Below, piece after piece: positions 1 to 6,212 of a DNA stretch of 12,074 nt. Under the pieces are notes generated by a model. It worked only from the letters and a program-made list of their open reading frames with translations, was not told the origin of the DNA and ran no database searches. Source of the DNA: an uncultured Veillonella sp. (GTDB lineage: Bacteria; Bacillota; Negativicutes; Veillonellales; Veillonellaceae); assembly GCF_915069625.1 (NCBI RefSeq), contig NZ_CAJZFD010000046.1:1-12074 (forward strand), read 5' to 3'. Numbering within the stretch: position 1 is the first letter of the stretch; each line of letters opens with the position of its first letter. The position numbers and the translations under genes are program-made.

Positions 1-241
1 TATTATATAACTTATTTATCTATTATCATACCTTATACAACAGGAATGAGCAAAAGATGAATGTATATGCGAGTTTATAAGCCTATTCTTCATGTTTTGA
101 GAGCTTAAAAACGAAGAAAACTTGAAACTTAATGAATTCTGCTAATGAATGAAGATGAACTATATCGAAGATTGCCGTATGCGCATAGATGGACGGGATT
201 TTGCTGATTTCGGCGTATGTGAAAGAAATCACTAAAAAAAC

Positions 242-270
242 TTGTGATAATAATTATCAGAGAGTTAAAT
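242..270 (+). promoter_or_regulatory. Putative Fur-controlled promoter
   Basis: TTGTGA (242-247) and TTAAAT (265-270) are separated by 17 bases. Each matches four of six consensus bases of a housekeeping -35 and -10 box. Alone this is weak in AT-rich DNA, but the perfect Fur box fills the spacer. That is the arrangement expected for an iron-repressed promoter. Transcription would start near 277 and run rightward, into either a long reductase leader or a separate noncoding RNA. A leftward promoter using the same operator cannot be excluded. Confidence 0.4.
245..259. promoter_or_regulatory. Perfect Fur box (7-1-7 inverted repeat)
   Basis: The sequence TGATAATAATTATCA matches the classical Fur operator core TGATAATnATTATCA at every defined position. 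Related regulators prefer other bases: PerR boxes start TTATAAT and Zur boxes TCGTAAT, so Fur is the best guess. The box lies within the spacer of a promoter-like sequence (242-270), where a bound repressor would block RNA polymerase. The next gene is the iron-sulfur-rich fumarate reductase operon, but its start is about 500 bases away, so the controlled transcript is uncertain. The motif is seen directly; the regulator is inferred. Confidence 0.75.
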
Positions 271-567
271 ACCAATAATAGTTATAGAAATTTGATGATT
301 TTCGATGATTAAATTCGAGGTGGTTTTAGTAGGAATTTAACGGATATTAATTATTATGAACAGTTTGGTGATCTTGTAAAGTCAGTATTAATAAGACTTG
401 TTAAGGGTCTAGCGGAAATAAAAATATACAAAAATTTCGGAACCGAACTACTTTCGTAATATCCTTAACTTCCTGTATGAAATATTCATAAATCTATTTT
501 AAATGGTCATATATAAACAAGGAAAATACTAAGTGAAATAAATTATCAATTAGATTAATCAAAATTA

Positions 568-579
568 ATTATGCATAAT
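568..579. promoter_or_regulatory. 12-bp palindrome upstream of the reductase promoter
   Basis: ATTATGCATAAT is a perfect palindrome ending six bases before the -35 box of the promoter at 586-614. This is a usual place for an activator or repressor site. It does not match a regulator site I can name, and short AT-rich palindromes also arise by chance. Confidence 0.25.
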
Positions 580-585
580 AGGGTT

Positions 586-614
586 TAGACATCACACTAA
601 ATGCTCTCTATAAT
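586..614 (+). promoter_or_regulatory. Predicted promoter of the fumarate reductase operon
   Basis: TAGACA (586-591, five of six matches to TTGACA) is followed after exactly 17 bases by TATAAT (609-614, perfect). Transcription would begin near 621, giving a leader of about 140 bases before the flavoprotein start. The leader contains AT-only inverted repeats, TTTTTCTT/AAGAAAAA at 654-671 and TCAAAAA/TTTTTGA at 683-706, which are weak and may not matter. The leader ends in a strong ribosome binding site. Confidence 0.6.
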
Positions 615-760
615 TATATGTAAAGCTATAAGAAAAGTCGCATAAGTATGGGGTTTTTCTTGAAAGAAAAATGATTAGGTTATCAAAAATTTTTATAAGT
701 TTTTGAAATGAGATAGTCTAACAAGTTTTCTTATTAATAGGTAGTTATGAGGAGGTCATT

Positions 761-2479
761 ATGGAACAGTTTGATGTTCTAGTAGTAGGTAGCGGTGGTG
801 CTGGTCAACGCGCGGCTCTTGAAGTTGGTCGTCGCAAAGGCTTAAAAGTAGCTCTTATTACTAAAATTTTCCCAACTCGCTCTGCAACAGCAATGGCGCA
901 AGGCGGTGTAAATGCATGTTTGAATAACGTTGCAGCTGAAGATACAATCGAAACTCATACTTTCGATACAGTAAAAGGTTCTGACTATCTTGGCGACCAA
1001 GATGCGATCGAATTCTTCTGCTCTCGTTGTCCAGAAGGCGTACTTGAAATGGACCACATGGGTGCTCCATTCTCCCGTACTCAAGAAAACAAAATTGCGC
1101 AACGTAACTTCGGTGGTCAATCCTATCCACGTACTTGCTACTCTGCGGATAAAACTGGTCACGTTATTTTGCACACAACTTACGAACAATGCTTGAAAGA
1201 AGGCGTACACTTCTTACAAGAATGGTACCTTTTAGATCTTGTTAAATCTGCAGAAGGTCACGTTGGTGGCGCTGTAGTTTGGAACATGAAAGAAGGTCGT
1301 GTAGAACAAATTAAAGCTAAAGCTATTATCTTGTCTACTGGTGGTGCAGGCCGTATCTTCTGGACTCGTACTACTAACCCATTCCTTTCCACAGGCGATG
1401 GTATGGCAGCAGCGTTCCGCGCTGGTAATGCATTGAAAGATATGGAAATGATTCAATTCCATCCAACTGGTCTTGGTCGTACTGGTATCTTGATGTCCGA
1501 AGCGGTTCGTGGTGAAGGTGGTTACCTTCTTAACGCTGAAGGCGAACGTTTCATGAAAAAATATGCGCCTAACAAAATGGAATTAGCATCCCGTGACGTT
1601 GTAGCGAAAGCAATCGAAGATGAAATCGCTGCAGGTCGTGGTTTCGGTTCTGGTCTTAACGCATACGTAGTAGCTGACCTTCGTCACTTAGGACCTGAAG
1701 TTATCATCGAAAAACTTCATGGTATCCGTGACTTGGCTATGTGCTTCGAACATTGCGATCCATTGACTCAACCAGTACCTATTCGTCCTACATGTCACTA
1801 TACAATGGGCGGTATCGACGTAGTAGATTACAAAACTTGTGCATGTGAATTGCCTGGTTTGTTCTCCTCCGGCGAAGCTTCTTGTATCTCCATCCATGGT
1901 GCTAACCGTTTAGGTGGTAACTCCTTGGCAGACGGCGTAGTATTCGGTAAAGTATCCGGTGCTGGTGCAGCTGACTATGCTGAAACACATGAACAAGTTA
2001 ACGTAGATGCAGAATTAGCTGCAGCTGCTAAACACTGGGAAGAAAAATTCACTGAAGTAACAACTCGTGAAGGTGGCCGTCCAGTAGTTGAAATCCGCGA
2101 TGCATTAGCTGATGCAATGTGGAACAAAGTAGGTATCTTCCGTAATGAAGAAGGTATTACTGAAGCATTAAAAGAAATCGATCAATTGATGGAAGATTAC
2201 AAAACTTGTTATGTAGGTGACCCTGAACGTACTTACAACATGGCATTCGTTAACTATTGTGAAATCGGTTCCATGTTAACAGTAGCTAAAGCTATTGCTA
2301 TGGGCGCTTTACACCGTCGTGAATCTCGTGGTGCTCATATCCGTGAAGACCATCCAAAACGTAATGATGAAAGATACTTAAAACACTCTTTGATCAAATT
2401 GGGTGCTAACGGCGAGTACGAATTGACTGAACGCGACGTAGTGTTCACTAAATACGAACCACAAGAAAGGAAGTACTAA
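761..2479 (+). CDS. frdA: Succinate dehydrogenase/fumarate reductase flavoprotein subunit
   Basis: Catalytic subunit interconverting fumarate and succinate, 572 residues. The dinucleotide-binding motif GSGGAG lies at residues 10-15. Active-site residues known from the family are all visible: His234 in QFHPTG, Glu247 and Arg250 in SEAVRGEGG, Arg278 in ASRD, His346 in CHYTMGG and Arg383 in GANRLGGNSL. The usual covalent FAD attachment motif (RSHT...AQGG in E. coli SdhA) reads RSATAMAQGG here, with Ala42 in place of the flavin-linking histidine, so FAD is probably bound non-covalently. There is no twin-arginine signal, so the enzyme should act in the cytoplasm. The ATG is preceded by AGGAGGT at 750-756, and the iron-sulfur subunit begins one base after the stop. 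In a propionate-forming anaerobe, fumarate reduction is the likely direction. The family call is secure; direction and symbol are inferred. Confidence 0.95.
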   Translation: MEQFDVLVVGSGGAGQRAALEVGRRKGLKVALITKIFPTRSATAMAQGGVNACLNNVAAEDTIETHTFDTVKGSDYLGDQDAIEFFCSRCPEGVLEMDHMGAPFSRTQENKIAQRNFGGQSYPRTCYSADKTGHVILHTTYEQCLKEGVHFLQEWYLLDLVKSAEGHVGGAVVWNMKEGRVEQIKAKAIILSTGGAGRIFWTRTTNPFLSTGDGMAAAFRAGNALKDMEMIQFHPTGLGRTGILMSEAVRGEGGYLLNAEGERFMKKYAPNKMELASRDVVAKAIEDEIAAGRGFGSGLNAYVVADLRHLGPEVIIEKLHGIRDLAMCFEHCDPLTQPVPIRPTCHYTMGGIDVVDYKTCACELPGLFSSGEASCISIHGANRLGGNSLADGVVFGKVSGAGAADYAETHEQVNVDAELAAAAKHWEEKFTEVTTREGGRPVVEIRDALADAMWNKVGIFRNEEGITEALKEIDQLMEDYKTCYVGDPERTYNMAFVNYCEIGSMLTVAKAIAMGALHRRESRGAHIREDHPKRNDERYLKHSLIKLGANGEYELTERDVVFTKYEPQERKY

Positions 2480-2480
2480 G

Positions 2481-3443
2481 ATGAGACAAATCACCTACCA
2501 TATTCACCGTTACCAACAAGGTCGCGCGTTTGTACAGACTTTCAAATTCGACTATGAAGCTGACCGTACAATTCTTTGGGGCCTTCAAAAAATTAAAGAT
2601 ACTCAAGATCCAACTTTAACATTCTTGGCAGCTTGCCGTTCCGCAGTTTGCGGCGCTTGCTCCATTCGTGTAAATGGCGAAGCAATGCTTGGTTGCGAAG
2701 CTAAAATCGACGAATTAACAGAACGTTATGGTACTGATGAATTGACAATTGCACCTATTGGCAACTTCCGCGTTATCCGTGACTTAGTTGTTGACTGGGA
2801 AGCAAAAGTTGATCGTTTGAAAACAGTTGCTCCTTGGATCTTCCTTAAAGCAGAATTCAACGAAGGTGACAAAATCGTTCGCCAAACTCCAGCTGACTTC
2901 AAAAAATTCGTTGCTGGTACAGAATGTATCCTTTGTGGTTGCTGCGCATCTGAATGTAACAAATTGACTGCACGTCAAGATGATTTCTTAGAACCATATG
3001 TATTCACAAAAGCTAACCGTTTCGTATTGGATAGCCGTGATGATGCACCTATGGCTCACATTCAACCTGCATTCGACAACGGTCTTTGGAAATGTGTTCA
3101 CTGCATGAACTGTATCTCCCGTTGCCCTAAACACTTAAAACCTGCTCAAGATATTTCCAACTTGCGTAAAGAAGCTACAAAAGCTGGTCTTACTAACAGC
3201 AAAGGCGTTCGCCATGCAGTTGCTTTCAAAGACGATCTCTACAAAACTGGTCGCTTGAAAGAAGTTTCTATGAGCTTGAAATCTGATGGTGTTGTTGATT
3301 CCGCTAAACAAGCATTCTATGCTTTACGTTTGTGGAAACACAGCAAAATCAATCCATTCGAACTTGTAGTACCTCAAAAACCTGTAAATGGTATTGATGG
3401 TGTTCGCAGACTTATGAAAGCAGCTGAGGAGGTAAGCAAATAA
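2481..3443 (+). CDS. frdB: Succinate dehydrogenase/fumarate reductase iron-sulfur subunit
   Basis: Carries electrons between the flavin subunit and the third subunit. The N-terminal ferredoxin domain has [2Fe-2S] ligands Cys52, Cys57, Cys60 and Cys72 (CRSAVCGAC, later GC). The C-terminal domain has CxxCxxCxxxC at Cys149, 152, 155 and 159, then a second full motif at Cys205, 208, 211 and 215 followed by Pro. In ordinary SdhB/FrdB the second cysteine of that last motif is replaced (CxxIxxC in E. coli), giving a [3Fe-4S] cluster. Cys208 here predicts a [4Fe-4S] cluster instead, as known for SdhE-type and thiol:fumarate reductase enzymes. At 320 residues it is about 75 longer than E. coli FrdB, the excess being a C-terminal tail past the clusters, reminiscent of HdrC/TfrB. 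Ribosome binding site AAAGGAAGT lies at the end of the upstream gene, and its stop overlaps the next start. Confidence 0.93.
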   Translation: MRQITYHIHRYQQGRAFVQTFKFDYEADRTILWGLQKIKDTQDPTLTFLAACRSAVCGACSIRVNGEAMLGCEAKIDELTERYGTDELTIAPIGNFRVIRDLVVDWEAKVDRLKTVAPWIFLKAEFNEGDKIVRQTPADFKKFVAGTECILCGCCASECNKLTARQDDFLEPYVFTKANRFVLDSRDDAPMAHIQPAFDNGLWKCVHCMNCISRCPKHLKPAQDISNLRKEATKAGLTNSKGVRHAVAFKDDLYKTGRLKEVSMSLKSDGVVDSAKQAFYALRLWKHSKINPFELVVPQKPVNGIDGVRRLMKAAEEVSK

Positions 3444-4318
3444 TGAAATACGCATTTTTCCCAGGTTGCGTTCTTGAAAGCGCTGCCAAAGAAGACTACT
3501 TAGCAACAGTTGCTGTAGCTAAAAAATTAGGCATCGAGTTGGAAGAACTTGACGGTTGGACTTGCTGCGGCGCGTCCCACGTTCAAGACATCGCTCCAGA
3601 AATTACACTTGCTACAAATGCTCGTAACATTGCATTGGCAGAAGAAAAAGGTTTGAACCTTTTAACTGTATGTAACACTTGTACTTTGATGCTTCGTGAA
3701 GCTAAAAACGAGCTTGATAACAACGAAAAAGAAAAGAACGAAGTTAACAAAAAATTAGCTCAAATCGGTAAACAATACCGCGGTACAACTGATATTACTC
3801 ATTTCTTATGGGTATTAATCCGCGATTACGGTTTGGACAAATTGAAAGCTAAAGTTGTTAAACCTTTAACTGGTTTACGTGTAGCTGAATACTATGGTTG
3901 CCATATTCTTCGCCCTCAAACTGAATTGGGCTTCGAAGATTATCAAATGCCTACATCCTTAGCAGATTTGATCTCTGCTATCGGTGCTACACCAATCGAC
4001 TTCTCCCGTAAACTTGATTGCTGCGGTTTCCATGCTGTATACCCTGCACATGATTCCGTAATGCAAATGACTGGCTCCATCAACAAAGATGCAGCTACAG
4101 AAGGCGCAGATTGCGTAGTAACTCCTTGCCCACTTTGCCAAATGCAACTTGATATGTTCCAAAAAGAAGCAAAAGAAGTTGTTGGCGGTGGCAAAGATAT
4201 GCCAATCTTGCACATGTCCCAATTAGTGGGTCTTGCTCTTGGCATCTCCCCTGAAGAAATGGGCATGCCTAAACGTCACTTAACTGATACTGCAGCAGTG
4301 ACTAAATTCGTTGGTTAA
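3443..4318 (+). CDS. HdrB/SdhE-like double-CCG subunit of the reductase
   Basis: Cysteine-rich protein of 291 residues with two complete CCG domains: Cys9, Cys41-Cys42-Gly, Cys77, Cys80; and Cys153, Cys193-Cys194-Gly, Cys229, Cys232. Such domains hold non-cubane [4Fe-4S] clusters in heterodisulfide reductase HdrB and occur in SdhE/MfrE and the C-terminal half of methanogen TfrB. There they pass electrons to or from a disulfide/thiol pair or a quinone. No hydrophobic membrane segment is obvious, so any membrane contact would be peripheral. The stop of the iron-sulfur gene and this ATG share one base (TAATG), with a GAGGAGGT ribosome binding site at 3426-3433, so the two are translationally coupled. 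This gene takes the place where a cytochrome b anchor would be expected. Subunit identity is secure; the electron donor (menaquinol, thiol or other) is not shown by sequence. Confidence 0.88.
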   Translation: MKYAFFPGCVLESAAKEDYLATVAVAKKLGIELEELDGWTCCGASHVQDIAPEITLATNARNIALAEEKGLNLLTVCNTCTLMLREAKNELDNNEKEKNEVNKKLAQIGKQYRGTTDITHFLWVLIRDYGLDKLKAKVVKPLTGLRVAEYYGCHILRPQTELGFEDYQMPTSLADLISAIGATPIDFSRKLDCCGFHAVYPAHDSVMQMTGSINKDAATEGADCVVTPCPLCQMQLDMFQKEAKEVVGGGKDMPILHMSQLVGLALGISPEEMGMPKRHLTDTAAVTKFVG

Positions 4319-4321
4319 TTC

Positions 4322-4373
4322 GTTTGATTTAGACATGACCTCAGTTGGTCCTCGTACTGTCTTAAATCTAAAC
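4322..4373. other. Imperfect inverted repeat in the 3' region of the reductase operon
   Basis: GTTTGATTTAGACA (4322-4335) faces TGTCTTAAATCTAAAC (4358-4373), complementary apart from two single-base bulges. A small hairpin with arms GACC/GGTC (4337-4350) sits inside. There is no T-run, and the true terminator starts 23 bases later. It may be an mRNA 3' stabilising structure, a processed small RNA, or part of a double hairpin. Confidence 0.4.
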
Positions 4374-4395
4374 CTATTATCATAATTACCAGAAG

Positions 4396-4429
4396 AACCC
4401 CCTAGCTTAGGCTAGGGGGTTTTTCTTTT
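4396..4429 (+). terminator. Intrinsic terminator of the reductase operon
   Basis: AACCCCCTAGC (4396-4406) and GCTAGGGGGTT (4411-4421) form a perfect 11-bp stem with a 4-base loop, followed by TTTCTTTT. It is one of the strongest terminators in the window, as expected after a highly expressed operon. The A residues on its left side could also allow some termination from the opposite direction. Confidence 0.92.
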
Positions 4430-4456
4430 GATATCAGGTCATAATTGTAGTATAAT
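4428..4456 (+). promoter_or_regulatory. Predicted promoter of the kinase-like gene
   Basis: TTGATA (4428-4433) and a perfect TATAAT (4451-4456) lie 17 bases apart, directly after the upstream terminator. Transcription would start near 4463, leaving a leader of about 225 bases before the ATG at 4687. A weaker alternative promoter, TTGTAT (4613-4618) with TATAAA (4637-4642) and an 18-base spacer, would give a short leader. Confidence 0.6.
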
Positions 4457-4484
4457 AAAAACATTAATTGTATGCACTTATATG

Positions 4485-4508
4485 AGTAACAACTAATGTG
4501 TTGTTACT
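4485..4508 (+). repeat. Leader hairpin, possible attenuator or operator
   Basis: AGTAACAAC (4485-4493) and GTTGTTACT (4500-4508) form a perfect 9-bp inverted repeat with loop TAATGT, followed by TTTAATT. It lies about 25 bases into the predicted leader. As RNA it could be a weak terminator; as DNA it could be a dimeric repressor site. The stem is AT-rich, so strong termination is unlikely. Confidence 0.4.
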
Positions 4509-4686
4509 TTTAATTAATTATAGAGATATATAATCTATTTGAATAAGAATGGATATGAACAAATATGAGGCTATGTGTAATGAGTGCACTTACTTAGCCT
4601 AGATGGAGAGTTTTGTATTCAATAATTTAGATTCTGTATAAATGGGAGTATTAGTGTTGTAGAGTGTTATACAAGGGGAGGCCATA

Positions 4687-5433
4687 ATGAATGATATGTT
4701 ATTAGAATATATCGATCGCATGATTGATCAAGAGAAAGACCATCGTGTTTTTCCTGTAGAGTTTAACGATAAAACCTATTATGTAAAGCAAGATATCAGT
4801 AATCGCCGCTCTAGTTGGATTAAACCATCTCCTAGAGCTGCCTTTGATTATGAGTTCTATAAAATATCCTTTATAAATACACAGCTACCTGTAGCGCCTG
4901 TAATTGCTGGATTTAGAGAGCATTATTTCGTTACAGAAGGGTCTGGTAAAACATTAACCTATTATAGCGAATTGCCGGCTCAACATCCTGATGATGATAG
5001 CTTACAAGATATGGTGACTCATATCTTCTATATCTTTGGTAAAACATTGGGACAACTCCATGACTATGGTTTATCTCATGGGCGCCCTGCCATGAGAGAT
5101 ATTACCTATGATCCTGATACAGATAAGATTACTTTGTTAGATTGGGAAAATGGCCGTCGTTGGCCTGAATTAACAGCGCAAGGTTGGGATTTGCTGATCT
5201 TCGTTCACAGCTACTTGCGTGAAGATAATTTGCCGATTTCTTACCTATATGCCATGATGAATGGTTATAGCTCTGCTCGTACGGCTCGAGATACTGTATT
5301 ACATGTGAAAGATGTTTTACGTAAACACGAATGTCTCTTTAAATTCTGTCGTATGTTAAATCCATTACACTTTGTGGATACAGAAGCAGCCGTTAAAGCC
5401 TATGACTTTATGTTGGCATTGAAAACCGAATAG
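4687..5433 (+). CDS. Protein-kinase-like protein (Kdo kinase/Bud32-like fold)
   Basis: Cytoplasmic protein of 248 residues without signal or membrane segments, resembling the compact kinase-fold family that includes LPS core (Kdo/WaaP) kinases, Bud32 and RIO kinases. Visible landmarks are Lys34 in YYVKQD (nucleotide-binding lysine), Glu56 in FDYEFYK (helix C glutamate), a catalytic-loop segment HGRPAMRDI at 131-139, and LLDWENGR at 150-157, whose Asp152 fits the metal-binding DFG position. In ordinary kinases the loop reads HxDxxxxN. Here Arg133 sits where the catalytic Asp is expected and Asp138 where the Asn is expected, so activity is doubtful or uses altered chemistry. Ribosome binding site GGGGAGG is at 4675-4681. 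The gene is alone between a terminator and a terminator, so neighbours do not reveal its substrate. An LPS-sugar or small-molecule kinase is plausible in an organism with an outer membrane, but unproven. Confidence 0.65.
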   Translation: MNDMLLEYIDRMIDQEKDHRVFPVEFNDKTYYVKQDISNRRSSWIKPSPRAAFDYEFYKISFINTQLPVAPVIAGFREHYFVTEGSGKTLTYYSELPAQHPDDDSLQDMVTHIFYIFGKTLGQLHDYGLSHGRPAMRDITYDPDTDKITLLDWENGRRWPELTAQGWDLLIFVHSYLREDNLPISYLYAMMNGYSSARTARDTVLHVKDVLRKHECLFKFCRMLNPLHFVDTEAAVKAYDFMLALKTE

Positions 5434-5494
5434 TGTTGAATTTAAGTGTTTTAACATACTGGTACTATTGCTAATGGTCCTTTATAGTGTTTAT

Positions 5495-5546
5495 AGACCT
5501 TTACTGTTCCTAGTTATATATAGCTAGGAACAGTAAAGGTCTTTTT
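5495..5546 (+). terminator. Long-stem terminator after the kinase-like gene
   Basis: AGACCTTTACTGTTCCTAG (5495-5513) is perfectly complementary to bases 5524-5542, a 19-bp stem with a 10-base AT loop, followed by a T-run. An outer pair, GGTCCTTTATA (5476-5486) and TATAAGGACC (5552-5561), encloses it with one bulge. The inner stem is unusually long for a simple terminator. Confidence 0.85.
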
Positions 5547-5770
5547 ATATTTATAAGGACCTTATTGCTTTAATACTGCTGTAAGCTTAATGAAATATAT
5601 GTTGTTACTTTTGTATCTATATAGCTGTTATAAGAAGTATATAGTTACCGCTATAAGTACAGAGTTAGAGTCGTAGTTCCCAAACTTTCACAATGATTAC
5701 CGTAATTACTCTAGAGGGGGTTGTCGAGAGGGGCCCTCAGGAATATAAGAGGGTGAAAGGAGGTGATACG
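5547..5770 (+). other. Upstream region of the small-protein gene at 5771
   Basis: No gene is recognised here. The stretch has many TATA-like hexamers, such as TTATAAG near 5630 and TATAAG near 5655, but none with a convincing -35 partner, so I cannot place the promoter. The sequence TCACAATGATTA occurs at 5688-5699 and again at 5978-5989, bracketing the small gene. The segment ends in an almost ideal ribosome binding site. Confidence 0.4.
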
Positions 5771-5977
5771 ATGGCTAACATTAAACGCACAAAATTGGTA
5801 TTGCGCTTTAACATCGGCACCGAAGATGCGCCGAAGTACAAAGACGTAACCTATACTCGTGTTGCAGAAGAAGCGTCCGACGATAATGTGAAAACCGTTG
5901 GTAATGCGCTGGCAGCCTTGTATGACCACAGCTTGTCCGACGTGGTCCGCGTCAATGAAGTATCCTTAGGACATTAA
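5771..5977 (+). CDS. DUF1659-like small protein
   Basis: Sixty-eight residues, no signal peptide or membrane segment. The pattern (KLVLRFN, a short polar turn, a strand with VTYTRV, then a helix DDNVKTVGNALAAL, ending in a strand) resembles the Firmicute DUF1659 family of unknown function. The start is set by AAAGGAGGTGAT at 5756-5767, a 12-base match to the 16S rRNA 3' end, with ATG seven bases after GGAGG. An in-frame upstream ATG at 5693 would read through this ribosome binding site and is rejected. Such a site predicts high synthesis. The partner small gene at 6213 has a similar layout. No catalytic residues are apparent, so a structural or binding role is more likely than an enzyme. The family assignment is from memory of the pattern and is moderately sure. 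Confidence 0.75.
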   Translation: MANIKRTKLVLRFNIGTEDAPKYKDVTYTRVAEEASDDNVKTVGNALAALYDHSLSDVVRVNEVSLGH

Positions 5978-5991
5978 TCACAATGATTAAT
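5973..5991. repeat. Perfect 8-3-8 inverted repeat at the stop of the DUF1659-like gene
   Basis: ATTAATCA and TGATTAAT flank CAA, overlapping the TAA stop codon. There is no GC-rich stem or T-run, so it is not an intrinsic terminator. Its right arm shares TGATTA with the 12-base direct repeat at 5688-5699, which may point to a DNA-binding site on both sides of the gene. Confidence 0.3.
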
Positions 5992-6212
5992 TACTTTTGT
6001 AGGTGATCCAAACACATCCTTATTGCTGATTTTATATACCTATAAATAGTCGTAACAGGGTATAGAAATCGCAAGTCCACACATTCCCATCCTTATTGAT
6101 ATGAATCGTAGATAGACATATTTGATCTTAGAGGAACTATATAATTCCAACGATTGCCTCGTTCTATCTAGATTTGAGAACTTGTTTATGAAACGTGAAA
6201 GGAGGCGCCCAC

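Larger units (their letters stand above)
1..585. other. AT-rich region without a recognisable gene
   Basis: No reading frame of useful length with a ribosome binding site is visible on either strand, and I recognise no RNA gene. The region is strongly AT-rich, apart from a GC-richer island at about 160-225. That island contains two short overlapping frames (ATG 145 to stop 207, 20 codons; ATG 155 to stop 235, 26 codons), neither with a Shine-Dalgarno sequence, so it may be a gene remnant or part of a transcript. A perfect Fur box lies at 245-259. Small inverted repeats include TTCGG-AA-CCGAA at 436-447, nested between GTTAAGG (400-406) and CCTTAAC (463-469), which could fold into a structured RNA. 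No T-run follows, so I do not call a terminator. Confidence 0.6.

Noticed and set aside
671..689. Second Fur-like site in the reductase leader
   Set aside because: TGATTAGGTTATCA resembles the two halves, but they are one base too close and the left half mismatches; not supported as a Fur box.
842..1462. Minus-strand open frames inside the flavoprotein gene and similar frames in other genes
   Set aside because: They lie opposite well-supported genes, lack ribosome sites and show no recognisable protein motifs.
5693..5770. Longer DUF1659-like protein starting at ATG 5693
   Set aside because: It reads through an ideal ribosome binding site; ATG 5771 is perfectly spaced and gives the normal family N-terminus.
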